NCBI RefSeq assembly: GCF_001890765.1
Contig: NZ_KV878783.1
Location: 4,616,771-4,680,770, forward strand
Length of the DNA: 64,000 bases
DNA from: Spirulina major PCC 6313
Lineage (GTDB): Bacteria; Cyanobacteriota; Cyanobacteriia; Cyanobacteriales; Spirulinaceae
Reading direction: 5' to 3'
Shown here: positions 35,800 to 43,808 of the stretch, piece by piece
Position numbering within the stretch: the stretch's first letter is position 1
Layout: each line of letters begins with the position of its first letter
Position numbers and translations under genes: made by a program
The notes under the pieces: generated by a model
The model's input: the letters and a program-made list of their open reading frames with translations, nothing else
Database searches by the model: none
Told to the model about the DNA's origin: nothing

Positions 35800-36219
35800 A
35801 TGACCTCCCGTGCTACTGAACATGATGACACCTTGAGCCATTACCTCTGCATCGGCTGTCCCATGGGCTGCCGCTTAGAAGTGGAGACCGAACCCGATCA
35901 CCCCAGCGAAATCGTCGAAGTGCGCGGTTTTTCCTGCCGACGCGGGGAACAATACGCCCACCAAGAACACGTTGAACCCCGCCGCATGGTAACCACCACC
36001 GTGAAAATTAATAACGGCACCTGGGCACGTGTCCCCGTGAAAACCCTCGAACCCATCCCCAAAGGCCAGGTGAAAGACCTCTGTATTGCCCTGCGTCAAG
36101 TTTGCTTGACGGCCCCAGTGGAGCGGGGGGCGGTGGTGTTGGCCGATGCCCTGGGGACGGGGGTGGATGTGGTCACGTCGCGATCGATGGCTGCCACTCG
36201 TCAGGCGATCGCAGTTTAA
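35800..36219 (+). CDS. DUF1667 protein, third member of the G3P dehydrogenase-like operon
   Basis: The 139-residue protein has the DUF1667 cysteine set, CIGCPMGCRLEV and GFSCRRGEQYA, then EPRRMVTTTVKINNG and VPVKTLEPIPKG. It probably binds a small Fe-S cluster or metal and serves as the electron-transfer subunit of the complex made by the two preceding genes, as in the equivalent clostridial three-gene clusters. Its last ~64 bp are duplicated at 36974-37037, beyond the inserted ParD/ParE genes. Confidence 0.85.
   Translation: MTSRATEHDDTLSHYLCIGCPMGCRLEVETEPDHPSEIVEVRGFSCRRGEQYAHQEHVEPRRMVTTTVKINNGTWARVPVKTLEPIPKGQVKDLCIALRQVCLTAPVERGAVVLADALGTGVDVVTSRSMAATRQAIAV
36154..36217 (+). repeat. 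64-bp direct repeat (3' end of DUF1667 gene), left copy
   Basis: Bases 36154-36217 are identical to 36974-37037. A diverged extension continues upstream (GACGGCCCCAGTGGAGC versus GACGGCTCCGGTGGAAC), with about 25 bp missing in the right copy. The two copies flank the ParD/ParE pair exactly. Confidence 0.93.
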
Positions 36220-36229
36220 CCAAAACGCT

Positions 36230-36300
36230 GGGATTCAAGCCCTCACCTTCCGTGTTAATACACCATCTACGACTCCCCTAGTTGATGAAGCTTGAATCCC
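36230..36300. repeat. 11-bp inverted repeat with 49-bp spacer
   Basis: GGGATTCAAGC (36230-36240) and GCTTGAATCCC (36290-36300) are perfect complements. They lie just inside the left 64-bp repeat, before the antitoxin gene. They may be the operon terminator, an element end or an operator for the toxin-antitoxin genes. No T-tract follows. Confidence 0.6.
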
Positions 36301-36373
36301 ACACCCCTCTAACCGCTCGTCATTCCGTCGATACAATAGAGTGAACTAATCCTCAATCTGTAGTGATGCGCTC

Positions 36374-36658
36374 ATGCAAGTAACTCTCAATCCCATCCAA
36401 ACGGAAATCCTCGAAACGTTAGTTCAACAAGGACAATATCCATCCTTAGAAATGGCCTTAAATGCTGCGTTATTAGGGCTATTAGATGACGTGCCGGGGG
36501 GAGCAGACTCGCCGCAGTATGCCGCGTGGGTTGAGCAGACTCGCCAACAAATCAATACAGCACGAGCACAAATCGCAGCCGGAGAGGTACAGACCGTGGA
36601 TCAAGTGTTGGCAGAATTACGTGCTAAGGTGCAGCGGGCAAAGGATTCGACTCCATGA
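36374..36658 (+). CDS. ParD-like antitoxin
   Basis: The 94-residue protein begins MQVTLNPIQTEILETLVQQG followed by YPSLEMALNAALLGLL, which is the ParD-type ribbon-helix-helix unit. A linker and a C-terminal helical region (YAAWVEQTRQQINTAR, VQTVDQVLAELRAK) would wrap the toxin. The last 4 bp overlap the ParE start (ATGA at 36655). It forms a complete type II module with the downstream gene. Sequence similarity to the orphan ParD at 7460 is visible mainly in the C-terminal half. Confidence 0.87.
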   Translation: MQVTLNPIQTEILETLVQQGQYPSLEMALNAALLGLLDDVPGGADSPQYAAWVEQTRQQINTARAQIAAGEVQTVDQVLAELRAKVQRAKDSTP

Positions 36659-36957
36659 AACGGTTGATTATTGCGCAGGAGGCCAGTCGAGACTTAGCCG
36701 CAATTTCTGATTATTTTTTGGACAAAAGTGTGGATGCAGGGGAGCGTTTTGTCGAAAAGTTTGGTCAGAAATGTCAGTATTTAGCTCAATTTCCCTACCT
36801 TGGTAAATCCTATACTTTCATTGACCCGGATTTACGAGGAATCTCAATGCTGGGATATATCATTTTCTATCAAATTGTGGATGAAGGGATTGAAATTTTG
36901 CGGGTTGTGAGTGGATATCGAGATGTTGAGCAGGTCTTTCGCGATTCGGAATTTTGA
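36655..36957 (+). CDS. ParE/RelE-superfamily toxin
   Basis: The 100-residue toxin begins MKRLIIAQEASRDLAAISDYFLDKS, contains FPYLGKSY and DLRGISMLGYIIFYQIV, and ends with GIEILRVVSGYRDVEQVF. This is the complete ParE fold. ParE toxins act on DNA gyrase; related members cleave mRNA, so the target here is not certain. The reading frame ends in TGA that lies within the junction with the duplicated DUF1667 sequence. It is translationally coupled to its antitoxin by a 4-bp overlap. The remnant at 4798 is a relative. Confidence 0.88.
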   Translation: MKRLIIAQEASRDLAAISDYFLDKSVDAGERFVEKFGQKCQYLAQFPYLGKSYTFIDPDLRGISMLGYIIFYQIVDEGIEILRVVSGYRDVEQVFRDSEF

Positions 36958-36973
36958 CGGCTCCGGTGGAACA

Positions 36974-37037
36974 GGGACGGGGGTGGATGTGGTCACGTCG
37001 CGATCGATGGCTGCCACTCGTCAGGCGATCGCAGTTT
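36974..37037 (+). repeat. 64-bp direct repeat, right copy
   Basis: It is identical to the 3' end of the DUF1667 gene (36154-36217), ending in the duplicated ...GATCGCAGTTT. It lies 16 bp after the ParE stop codon. It no longer belongs to a reading frame of its own. Confidence 0.93.
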
Positions 37038-37098
37038 GACGGCTCACCCGTTCCCTGCGGTATGGTTGAAACATTACCTTGGGGTTGTAAAAGACGCG

Positions 37099-37392
37099 AT
37101 GGATAGTTCTGAACCAGCAACATCGACCACGCCGGATCAGCCGCGCCAATATACGGTGTGGTCGGATTTGCGGGCGATGCGGCTCTTGGCAGAGTTGCAA
37201 AAAGATGTGCAGCAACTCCAGGCCGCCCAAGCCCGATGGCAATTTTTGGTCATGGTGGGGTTGGTGGTGTTGGCGGGGGGATTAGTGGCGATCGCATCTG
37301 TCCTCACATTGGCCTACAGCGACATTCAGAACCTCAAATCCCCGGCATCTGAACCCCAATCTGCTCTATCTTCTGAGAGTTATGACGGCTGA
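37099..37392 (+). CDS. small single-pass membrane protein
   Basis: From ATG 37099 the protein is 97 residues. The N-terminus is polar, a helix (MRLLAELQKDVQQLQAAQARW) follows, then one membrane segment (FLVMVGLVVLAGGLVAIASVL) and a short polar tail. A TTG at 37036 would add 21 residues encoded by the duplicated DNA, so I prefer the ATG. It overlaps the next gene by 11 bp; the next gene also has one membrane helix and a coiled coil, so the two may form a complex. The family is not recognised. Confidence 0.65.
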   Translation: MDSSEPATSTTPDQPRQYTVWSDLRAMRLLAELQKDVQQLQAAQARWQFLVMVGLVVLAGGLVAIASVLTLAYSDIQNLKSPASEPQSALSSESYDG

Positions 37393-37969
37393 TTCTCAAC
37401 CGAGTCCCCTTGTTCATCAACCCCGTGCTGAGGCTGAAACCCTGCCCCTCAGCACCGAAGCCCTGGCCCAGGAAATTCTAGAACTCAAACTCGAAATTCT
37501 CTCGGCTTCGGATCAACAGGCGGAACGGATGGCGCGGGTGCGATCGCAAGTCCGCTGGTTAATCATTGCCCTGCTGGTGACGATCTTCGGGGGCGGCGGA
37601 TTGTTCGCCTTCCTCACCTGGCAACAACATCGCCAAATCACCACCCTCCAACAGGATTGGCAAGTCCTCGTCGCCAGTCGCCAAGACCTCGCCACCCTCC
37701 AAGGCGAACTCGACGACCTCCAAAGCAGCCTCCCCACCGACCTCGCCGCCAATTGGAACGACCTCCAAGCCCAAACCGCCGACCTCGAAACCCAACTCGA
37801 CCGCCTCGAAACTGCCCAAACCAGCCAAGGCGAAACCGTCACCGAACTCACCGCCCTGATGGACAATCGCCAAGCTGCGATCGCAGCCCTCACCCAAGCC
37901 CTCACCGCCCTCGTCGATCCGCCCCAACCTGAACCGACCCCAGACCCCCCAACCGATGCAGAATCGTGA
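37382..37969 (+). CDS. membrane-anchored coiled-coil protein
   Basis: The 195-residue protein has a polar N-terminus with a short helix (LAQEILELKLEILSASDQQAERMARV) and one membrane segment (WLIIALLVTIFGGGGLFAFL, about residues 59-78). A long heptad-like coiled coil rich in Gln, Leu, Asp and Thr (about 85-170) and a Pro-rich tail follow. The first ~50 residues resemble the preceding small protein around its membrane helix. It may be a scaffold or sensor accessory; no enzymatic motif is present. Its start overlaps the preceding gene by 11 bp. Confidence 0.7.
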   Translation: MTADSQPSPLVHQPRAEAETLPLSTEALAQEILELKLEILSASDQQAERMARVRSQVRWLIIALLVTIFGGGGLFAFLTWQQHRQITTLQQDWQVLVASRQDLATLQGELDDLQSSLPTDLAANWNDLQAQTADLETQLDRLETAQTSQGETVTELTALMDNRQAAIAALTQALTALVDPPQPEPTPDPPTDAES

Positions 37970-38065
37970 GGCTCATCCTCAATCTGTGGTGAAGCGATGT
38001 CCCGCATCGATGCGTTTACGACTGCACTCACGCGGTTCAACTCATCTCGCAGGGGTCAGACCCGC

Positions 38066-38743
38066 TCAGGGGGTTTGAGCCAATGCCACGCCGATCATAC
38101 TGTCACGGGTCACGAGGGGGATTAACGCCTCTTCCGCCCAGCCGTCCGTGCCATCGGGTCGCACCGGAATCACCAAATAGCGTGTATCCGCCGTGCTATC
38201 CATGACGCGCACCTCAATGTCATCGGCCAGCAGAGTGCCAAATTCTTCCTCTAGCACGCCCCGTGGATCGATCACCACCCGCTGACGATAGGCGGTGCTT
38301 TTGTACCAAGACGGTGGATGATAGCCCAGAATCGCCCTGGGATAACAGGAGCAGAGGGTGCAGACAACGACATGATGCACCGATGGCGTATTTTCCACCA
38401 CCTCAAGACGGTTAATTTCCACCGTGTCAATATCCATTTCGTGACACGCCGCTTTGCCATCCGCCAGCAGCCGCGCTTTGAACGGAGGGTCAACCCAGGC
38501 ACGGGCGACTAAACGCGCCCCCAACATGGGGGTGACAGAATCTTGGCGCTCGATTTCCTGCCTGACCTCCGCTGCTGTAAAGTAGCCCTTTGCTTCGAGC
38601 AGCTTTTGAATCACGGCTGTTCGTTGTGTCCAATAGGCTTCATCGTCATTAACGGGAGCATGATCATGGTCATGGTCATGGTCATCGAGAGGCTCTACAT
38701 CGTTGGAGAAGGGAAACTGATTCTGGGCTTGTGGGTTCGGCAT
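38066..38743 (-). CDS. cobalt-type nitrile hydratase alpha subunit (no beta subunit adjacent)
   Basis: Nitrile hydratase turns nitriles into amides using a low-spin metal held by an oxidised cysteine cluster. The 225-residue protein has the metal site CTLCSCYP at about residue 127; Thr in CTLC marks the cobalt type, Ser the iron type. Family blocks WVDPPFKARLLADG, VVCTLCSCYPRAILGYHPPSWYKS and the terminal arm are present. The N-terminus carries an unusual alternating DHDHDHDH stretch that could bind Co2+. No beta subunit, activator or cobalt transporter gene lies next to it; the neighbours are a coiled-coil membrane protein (convergent) and avtA, 65 bp upstream on the same strand. Thiocyanate hydrolase gamma is a close relative. 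Confidence 0.85.
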   Translation of the reverse strand: MPNPQAQNQFPFSNDVEPLDDHDHDHDHAPVNDDEAYWTQRTAVIQKLLEAKGYFTAAEVRQEIERQDSVTPMLGARLVARAWVDPPFKARLLADGKAACHEMDIDTVEINRLEVVENTPSVHHVVVCTLCSCYPRAILGYHPPSWYKSTAYRQRVVIDPRGVLEEEFGTLLADDIEVRVMDSTADTRYLVIPVRPDGTDGWAEEALIPLVTRDSMIGVALAQTP

Positions 38744-38808
38744 CGGTCAGATTGTCCTCAAGATCAATAATTCAATAATTATGTCAGCGCGGTTAAACGG
38801 CTCGTATT

Positions 38809-40080
38809 TTAAGCGCAGCCATACACCGCACGCACAAGGCTGGCGAGGCGTTTCATCCCCTCGGCGAGTTCGTCAGCGGTGGCGGTGAGGCTAAAACGGA
38901 GGCATTGCTGTTTATGGGGCCAGTCCTCGGTTAAACCGGGGAAGAAGGTGGAACCGGGAACCGCGATTACGCCGACGGTTTTGAGTTTTTGATAAAAATC
39001 CCAATCGGTCATGGGTAAATCTTGCAGCCAGAGCCAAGCGAAAATGGCCCCTTCGCCGCGATGGAGGAACCAGGGCACAGCGTCGGGCATGGCTGCATCG
39101 AGGGTGGCTTCGAGGATGGCGAATTTGGCTTGGTAATGGGGGCGGATGATGTCGGTGGCGATCGCGCCTAAGCGACCGGAACGGATGGCGATCGCAGCGA
39201 TCGCTTGGCCATAGCGTGGCGAATGAATACAAAGATTCGTTTGGAACGCATCTAAGACTTCAATAATTGCCGGATCACCGATGGCCACGCCGATCCGTTC
39301 CCCCGGCAATCCGGCTTTAGACAGGCTCAGGCAATGCACCGTGTTGGGGGTGAGGATCGGACTCATCGGCGTGAAATTCAAGGCTGGGTAGGGGGGCGCA
39401 TAGGCGGAATCGATGAAGACGGGGACATCGTGGGGGGCGGCTAGATCAGTAATTTGCGCCACTTCGGCATCGGTCAGCACATTCCCCGTCGGGTTACAGG
39501 GACGGGAGAAAATGACGCAGCCCGTTTGGGCGTTGATCTGGAGTTGGCTGAAGTCGGGGCGATATTTAAAACGGTGCTGGAGGGCATCAAGGTCGAGATG
39601 GGGCCGATAGGCGAGGAGGGCGTTGGGGTTGAGGCAGATGCCGCCGTAACCGGTGTAGTCAGGGCTGAGGGGGAGGACGATATGTTTCAGGTGTCCGTCG
39701 GCATCCTCACCACCGAAGGCATTGGCGGCGTAGAAGTAGAGGGATTGCGAACCGGGGGTGATCAGAATATGGCGATCGCTCAATTCCCAGCCGTAGCGGT
39801 GGCGAAAATCGGCTGCGATCGCCTCAATCAACGGCCCATAGCCCTGGCTCGACCCGTAGCGGCTCACCACTTCGCCATAGTCATCACTGGCCAGCAGTTC
39901 CGCCGTACAGTCCCGCCACAACTGTTCTACGTCCGGCAACAACACCGGATTCCCCGCACTGAGGTTAATAAAATCCTGCCCCGCTCCCGCCCGCAGCGTC
40001 TCCACAATGTCTTTCATAATCGCCCGCACTCCGGTACGGCGCGACATTTGCAGTCCCAATTTTGTCAGAGCAGGATTCAT
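38809..40080 (-). CDS. avtA: valine--pyruvate aminotransferase-type PLP enzyme
   Basis: The 423-residue fold-type I aminotransferase starts with the AvtA-like MNPALTKLGLQMSRRTGVRAIMKDI, then NLSAGNPVLLPDVEQLW, ITPGSQSLYFYAANAFGG, the Asn-Pro pair in SRPCNPTGNVL and PVFIDSAYAPPYP. The PLP lysine is in LSLSKAGLPGERIG, with an arginine in QCLRFSLTA near the C-terminus. AvtA transfers amino groups between valine, alanine and their keto acids. Length and N-terminus fit AvtA rather than AspC, though exact substrates need assay. It is upstream of the nitrile hydratase gene on the same strand and could share a transcript with it. Confidence 0.82.
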   Translation of the reverse strand: MNPALTKLGLQMSRRTGVRAIMKDIVETLRAGAGQDFINLSAGNPVLLPDVEQLWRDCTAELLASDDYGEVVSRYGSSQGYGPLIEAIAADFRHRYGWELSDRHILITPGSQSLYFYAANAFGGEDADGHLKHIVLPLSPDYTGYGGICLNPNALLAYRPHLDLDALQHRFKYRPDFSQLQINAQTGCVIFSRPCNPTGNVLTDAEVAQITDLAAPHDVPVFIDSAYAPPYPALNFTPMSPILTPNTVHCLSLSKAGLPGERIGVAIGDPAIIEVLDAFQTNLCIHSPRYGQAIAAIAIRSGRLGAIATDIIRPHYQAKFAILEATLDAAMPDAVPWFLHRGEGAIFAWLWLQDLPMTDWDFYQKLKTVGVIAVPGSTFFPGLTEDWPHKQQCLRFSLTATADELAEGMKRLASLVRAVYGCA

Positions 40081-40272
40081 AATTTCTCACCACAATACGA
40101 GAGGATTCAAAGATGACATACTCCCGGCGCTGACCTTTGGTATGATGCGGGGCTGCTGTCATTAGCTCACCGTAGCAAAAAATTTTCCCGCCTCAGATCC
40201 CCTGAAGCAAATGTTATCGATCGCCCTCCCCAGGCTCATCGCCCCACGGCCGCCCCTGTGGGTGTAGCGGGT

Positions 40273-41970
40273 TTAATCTACAGGCGGATGCACGATCAGG
40301 GTTTCTAGCTCACTTAGGTTATTGAGAATAACCACCTGTTGCAGCCAATGGGTCAGGGTGGTGGTGTCGGTAGTGGCGGCGATCGCAGCCCGTAGATTCG
40401 CCGGAACCCCCCCAAAGCGATGGTCAATCAATTGAAACAGCACCGCCCGCAAACAGCTTTGTACCTGTTCAAGGGTTTGGTTCCGGAGGCGCACCGCTTG
40501 GGTGAGTTCTAAGAGCAACCCCGCTAACATCCCCAGTTCATCTTCACGGGCGGCTACTAGTTCTAATTCTTCCGGGTCGGGGGTAAAGGTTTGGCTTTCC
40601 ACCGCCGCCGCAACGGTGGAGGCGATCATGTAAATCTGCTCTAGGGTGGTGGCACTTTGTTGATGATTGTGCTCTAGGGCATCAATCACTTGGTTGTAGC
40701 GGGTGGCAATATGGCCCGCCTCGGTAAAGGGTTCGACGGGCACGCGCTGACTGAGATCAAAGGTGCGAGCTTGGTAGTCCATCACCTGAAACAGGTCGTA
40801 GGTTTCGGTTTTGGCCTGATGTTCGGTGATATTTAACCCCAGGGCTTCGGCTTCGGCGCTGACCCGGAGCGGCCAGACACTATTGATGAGCTTAAACAAA
40901 ACCCACGTCACCCCAAAGGCCCAGAGAAAAGAACACCCCACCCCCAAACCTTGCACCCCAATCTGAGCCAAACGGCTGCTGGCCTCAAGGGCATCGGAGT
41001 TACCAAAGAGGCCGACGGCCAAGGTTCCCCAGGCTCCTGCTCCACCGTGAACCGCGATCGCATCCACCGCATCATCAATCTGTAACCGTGCCATCCACCA
41101 GGACACCAAAATCATCGCCGCCGCCCCCGTCCCCCCAATAATCACCGCGATCGGAGTCGTCACCATCTGACAACTGGCCGTAACCGCCACCAACCCCGCG
41201 ATCGAGCCATTCACTAAGCCGTCTACTTCCACATGGCGATGCTGAATCCAACTCAGCACCCCGCCGACAATCATGCCACTCACCCCCGCCATCATCGTAT
41301 TGAGAATAATCCCCGGCACGGCATCATTGAGGCTTAATTCACTGCCGCCGTTAAACCCAATCCAGCCAAACCAGAGCAGCAACGCCCCCAACACCGAAAA
41401 CGGCAGATTTGATCCTTGGATTTTGATCGCTTTCCCCGCCTCAAACCGGCCATGACGCGCCCCCACCGTCAGCAGCACCGCCGCACTCACCCACGCCCCC
41501 ACACTGTGAACCACCGTAGACCCCGCAAAATCGATAAAACCCAGTTGCTTCAGCCAACCGTGATCATTCCAGGCCCAATGCCCAAAGAGGGGATAGACCA
41601 ACGCCGCCACCCACGTTGCGATCGCTAAATAGGCCGTAAACTTGAGCCGCTCCGCCAATGCCCCCGAAATAATCGTCGTCGCCGTGCCACAAAACATCGC
41701 CTGAAACAAAAACAGCACCGCCACATCCGCAGGCTCAACGTTAGGGGTAAACTGGGACAGACCGACCCACCCCCGCCACGAAGCCCCAAACATTAACGCA
41801 TAGCCAAACAGCCAAAAATACGCCACAGACAACCCAAAATCGGCCAGATTCTTCACCGCCACATTAATGCTGTTCTTCGAGCGGGTCATCCCCGACTCCA
41901 AACACATAAAACCGGCCTGCATCAAAAAAACCAAGCCCGTGCAGAGCAATAGCCAAAGGGTATCGATCAT
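40273..41970 (-). CDS. amt: ammonium transporter Amt with long C-terminal extension
   Basis: Residues 1 to about 393 are a complete Amt channel: LLLCTGLVFLMQAGFMCLE, KNLADFGLS, FCGTATTIISGALAERLK, the FAGSTVVHSVGAWVSAAVLL segment, IHxxGG-type VHGGAGAWGTLAVGLFG with a pore His, and 11 hydrophobic segments. After the canonical tail ALGLNITEHQ comes an extra ~170-residue soluble region with a HAMP-like stretch (PVEPFTEAGHIATRYNQVI) and helical segments but no recognised enzyme. Ordinary Amt proteins end about 50 residues past the last membrane helix. The extension may couple ammonium sensing to signalling. The gene lies 3 bp downstream of a K+ channel gene. Confidence 0.9.
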   Translation of the reverse strand: MIDTLWLLLCTGLVFLMQAGFMCLESGMTRSKNSINVAVKNLADFGLSVAYFWLFGYALMFGASWRGWVGLSQFTPNVEPADVAVLFLFQAMFCGTATTIISGALAERLKFTAYLAIATWVAALVYPLFGHWAWNDHGWLKQLGFIDFAGSTVVHSVGAWVSAAVLLTVGARHGRFEAGKAIKIQGSNLPFSVLGALLLWFGWIGFNGGSELSLNDAVPGIILNTMMAGVSGMIVGGVLSWIQHRHVEVDGLVNGSIAGLVAVTASCQMVTTPIAVIIGGTGAAAMILVSWWMARLQIDDAVDAIAVHGGAGAWGTLAVGLFGNSDALEASSRLAQIGVQGLGVGCSFLWAFGVTWVLFKLINSVWPLRVSAEAEALGLNITEHQAKTETYDLFQVMDYQARTFDLSQRVPVEPFTEAGHIATRYNQVIDALEHNHQQSATTLEQIYMIASTVAAAVESQTFTPDPEELELVAAREDELGMLAGLLLELTQAVRLRNQTLEQVQSCLRAVLFQLIDHRFGGVPANLRAAIAATTDTTTLTHWLQQVVILNNLSELETLIVHPPVD

Positions 41971-41973
41971 CGC

Positions 41974-43029
41974 TTAAAACGTGGCTCCTCGATAACGTCG
42001 TTTATTTTTGAGTTCGGCATGGCGTGCAAATTGGGGAATATCACTCTGATGCCCCAGAATGATCAACGTATCACCCACATTTAAAACCAACGACGGATTA
42101 GGATGTACCGCCACGGTTCCGTCTGCCCGTTGCAGTGCCACGATGATAAACGTACCCTTGCTGCGCACTTCAATTTCCCGGATGCTTTTCTGGGCAAGGC
42201 TTGAATCCGGCTCCACCATCAGTTCATCGAGTTGCACATCAATGTGATTGAGCATTTCGTCGAGTTGGCGACGTTCTTCGGCTTGGGCGAAGAAATCAAC
42301 GGTGGTGGGGCGGGTGATCAAGCTGGCCATGCGAATCCCACTGAGGGCGGCGGGGAGGACCACGTGATCCGCCCCCGCGAGGCGCAGTTTTTTTTCGGTG
42401 CTGGGGAGTTCGCCCCGTGCCAGGATCAGGAGATTGGGGTTTAAGCCGCGAGCGGTGAGGGCGATAAACACATTGTTGGCATCATCAGGGAGGACGGTGG
42501 CGAGGACTTTGGCGGTGCTAATGCCGACGGATTGGAGGCTGAGTTCTTCCGAGGCGTTGCCGGTGTAGGTGAGGTAGCCGAGGTCTTCGGCTTGCTGGAT
42601 GCGATCGCTTTGGGTATCCACCACCACAAAGAGTTCCCCTGTTTGGGCCAACTGTCGCGCCAACACTTGCCCAATCCGACCAAATCCACAAATAATCGTG
42701 TGATTATTTAATGTGTCAATACTGCGCTGCTTCCGCTGGGCATGGAGGGCGCGATTAATTTCACCTTCAGTCAACATCTGGACAAATCCTCCCACCAAAT
42801 ACACCGCTGATGATGTGCCCGCAATGATCACAATAATGGTGAAAATTTTCTGGGTGGGAGTTTCTAGGGGTTTCACTTCCCCATATCCCACCCCAAAAAT
42901 GGTGATCACCACCATATATACGGCTTCGAGCACCGTCCACCCAAAGACCATATAGCCCACTACAGCAAGGGCGATCGTCATTAAAAAGAAGATCGCGCCC
43001 ATTTGAATGCGCTGTAATGAACCTTGCAT
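41974..43029 (-). CDS. two-helix K+ channel with RCK/TrkA domains
   Basis: The 351-residue protein has two membrane helices flanking a pore loop with the filter-like TIFGVGYGE (canonical TVGYGD). The RCK N-terminal Rossmann domain (NNHTIICGFGRIGQVLARQL, FVVVDTQ, YTGNASEE) and a C-terminal RCK-C domain (SIREIEVRSKGTFIIVALQR, VLNVGDTLIILG) follow. This is the MthK-type layout, in which cytosolic ligand binding gates the pore. Potassium channels of this kind set membrane potential in cyanobacteria. Amt follows only 3 bp downstream, so the two are co-transcribed. Confidence 0.9.
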   Translation of the reverse strand: MQGSLQRIQMGAIFFLMTIALAVVGYMVFGWTVLEAVYMVVITIFGVGYGEVKPLETPTQKIFTIIVIIAGTSSAVYLVGGFVQMLTEGEINRALHAQRKQRSIDTLNNHTIICGFGRIGQVLARQLAQTGELFVVVDTQSDRIQQAEDLGYLTYTGNASEELSLQSVGISTAKVLATVLPDDANNVFIALTARGLNPNLLILARGELPSTEKKLRLAGADHVVLPAALSGIRMASLITRPTTVDFFAQAEERRQLDEMLNHIDVQLDELMVEPDSSLAQKSIREIEVRSKGTFIIVALQRADGTVAVHPNPSLVLNVGDTLIILGHQSDIPQFARHAELKNKRRYRGATF

Positions 43030-43261
43030 GATGAATCCAGCAACGGGAATGATTCATAGTAGGGCGAAGGTTGTCCCTAAAAAGGTATCCCCTGCATCAT
43101 CTTTTGAGTTTAGGGGCGGGCTTGGCTAAGGAACCAAGGGGGATGGGTGTGCTCATGGGGAAGGCGAGACGGCTGCGGTGCATCCTACTTTTGCCGATTC
43201 ATCCTGCTTGCCAGTTAGCCCCCTGATCCCTAGCCCCCTTCGACATCGCTCAGGGCATCAT

Positions 43262-43352
43262 TTCTCCCGCAGGAGAAGGGAGCCAAAAGCCCTCTCCTAC
43301 GGGTGAGAGTTGGGTGAGGGGTTGGATAGCTGGGATGCACCCGACGGCTGCG
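43262..43352. repeat. dispersed inverted repeat (second copy of the 18860 family)
   Basis: TCTCCCGCAGGAGAAGGGAG, then CCAAAAGCCCT and GAGAGTTGGGTGAGGGG ending in GGGATGCACCCG, match the reverse complement of 18860-18955 with scattered differences. It lies in the 327-bp gap between the channel and glutaredoxin genes and otherwise holds nothing recognisable. Confidence 0.7.
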
Positions 43353-43356
43353 GTTC

Positions 43357-43674
43357 CTACATGGGTTGGGCCAGGCGGGTATCGAGGGCCCCCTGTTCAT
43401 TGAGGGCGTAAAGATCATCACAGCCACCAATGTGCTCGTCGTTGATGAAGATTTGCGGGACGGAGCGACGGCCGTGGGCGCGTTCGGCCATGGCATCACG
43501 GGCGGCATTGTCGCCGTCGATTTTATATTCTTGGAATTCTACGCCTTTCCACCAGAGCAGGCCTTTGGCCGCAATGCAGTAGGGGCAGGTTTGCCAGGTG
43601 TAGATTTCCACCTGGGCTTTGACTTGGTCGGGGTGACGACCAAGGAGATCATTGAGCCATTCAAAATCCAACAT
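43357..43674 (-). CDS. grxC: glutaredoxin 3
   Basis: The 105-residue dithiol glutaredoxin reduces disulfides and protein-glutathione adducts using glutathione. The active site is CPYC in IYTWQTCPYCIAAKGLLWW. RRSVPQIFINDEHIGGCDDLYAL carries the cis-Pro and the glutathione-binding GG-CDD. It has an N-terminal extension of ~20 residues (MLDFEWLNDLLGRHPDQ) beyond the minimal fold. I start at the ATG at 43674; a TTG two codons upstream is also possible. It stands between a repeat and mutM, both nearby genes being on the same strand. Confidence 0.93.
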   Translation of the reverse strand: MLDFEWLNDLLGRHPDQVKAQVEIYTWQTCPYCIAAKGLLWWKGVEFQEYKIDGDNAARDAMAERAHGRRSVPQIFINDEHIGGCDDLYALNEQGALDTRLAQPM

Positions 43675-43808
43675 GGGCAAGGGTTACATTCTCAAAACTT
43701 GTTTTTCTGATTACCGATCATACTCCCTTGGCTTCCGGGGGTGGGGAGTTGGGGCTATCTCTGGCGAGGACTACCGCTGATACAGTAATCAATCCGCAGA
43801 GGATGGGG

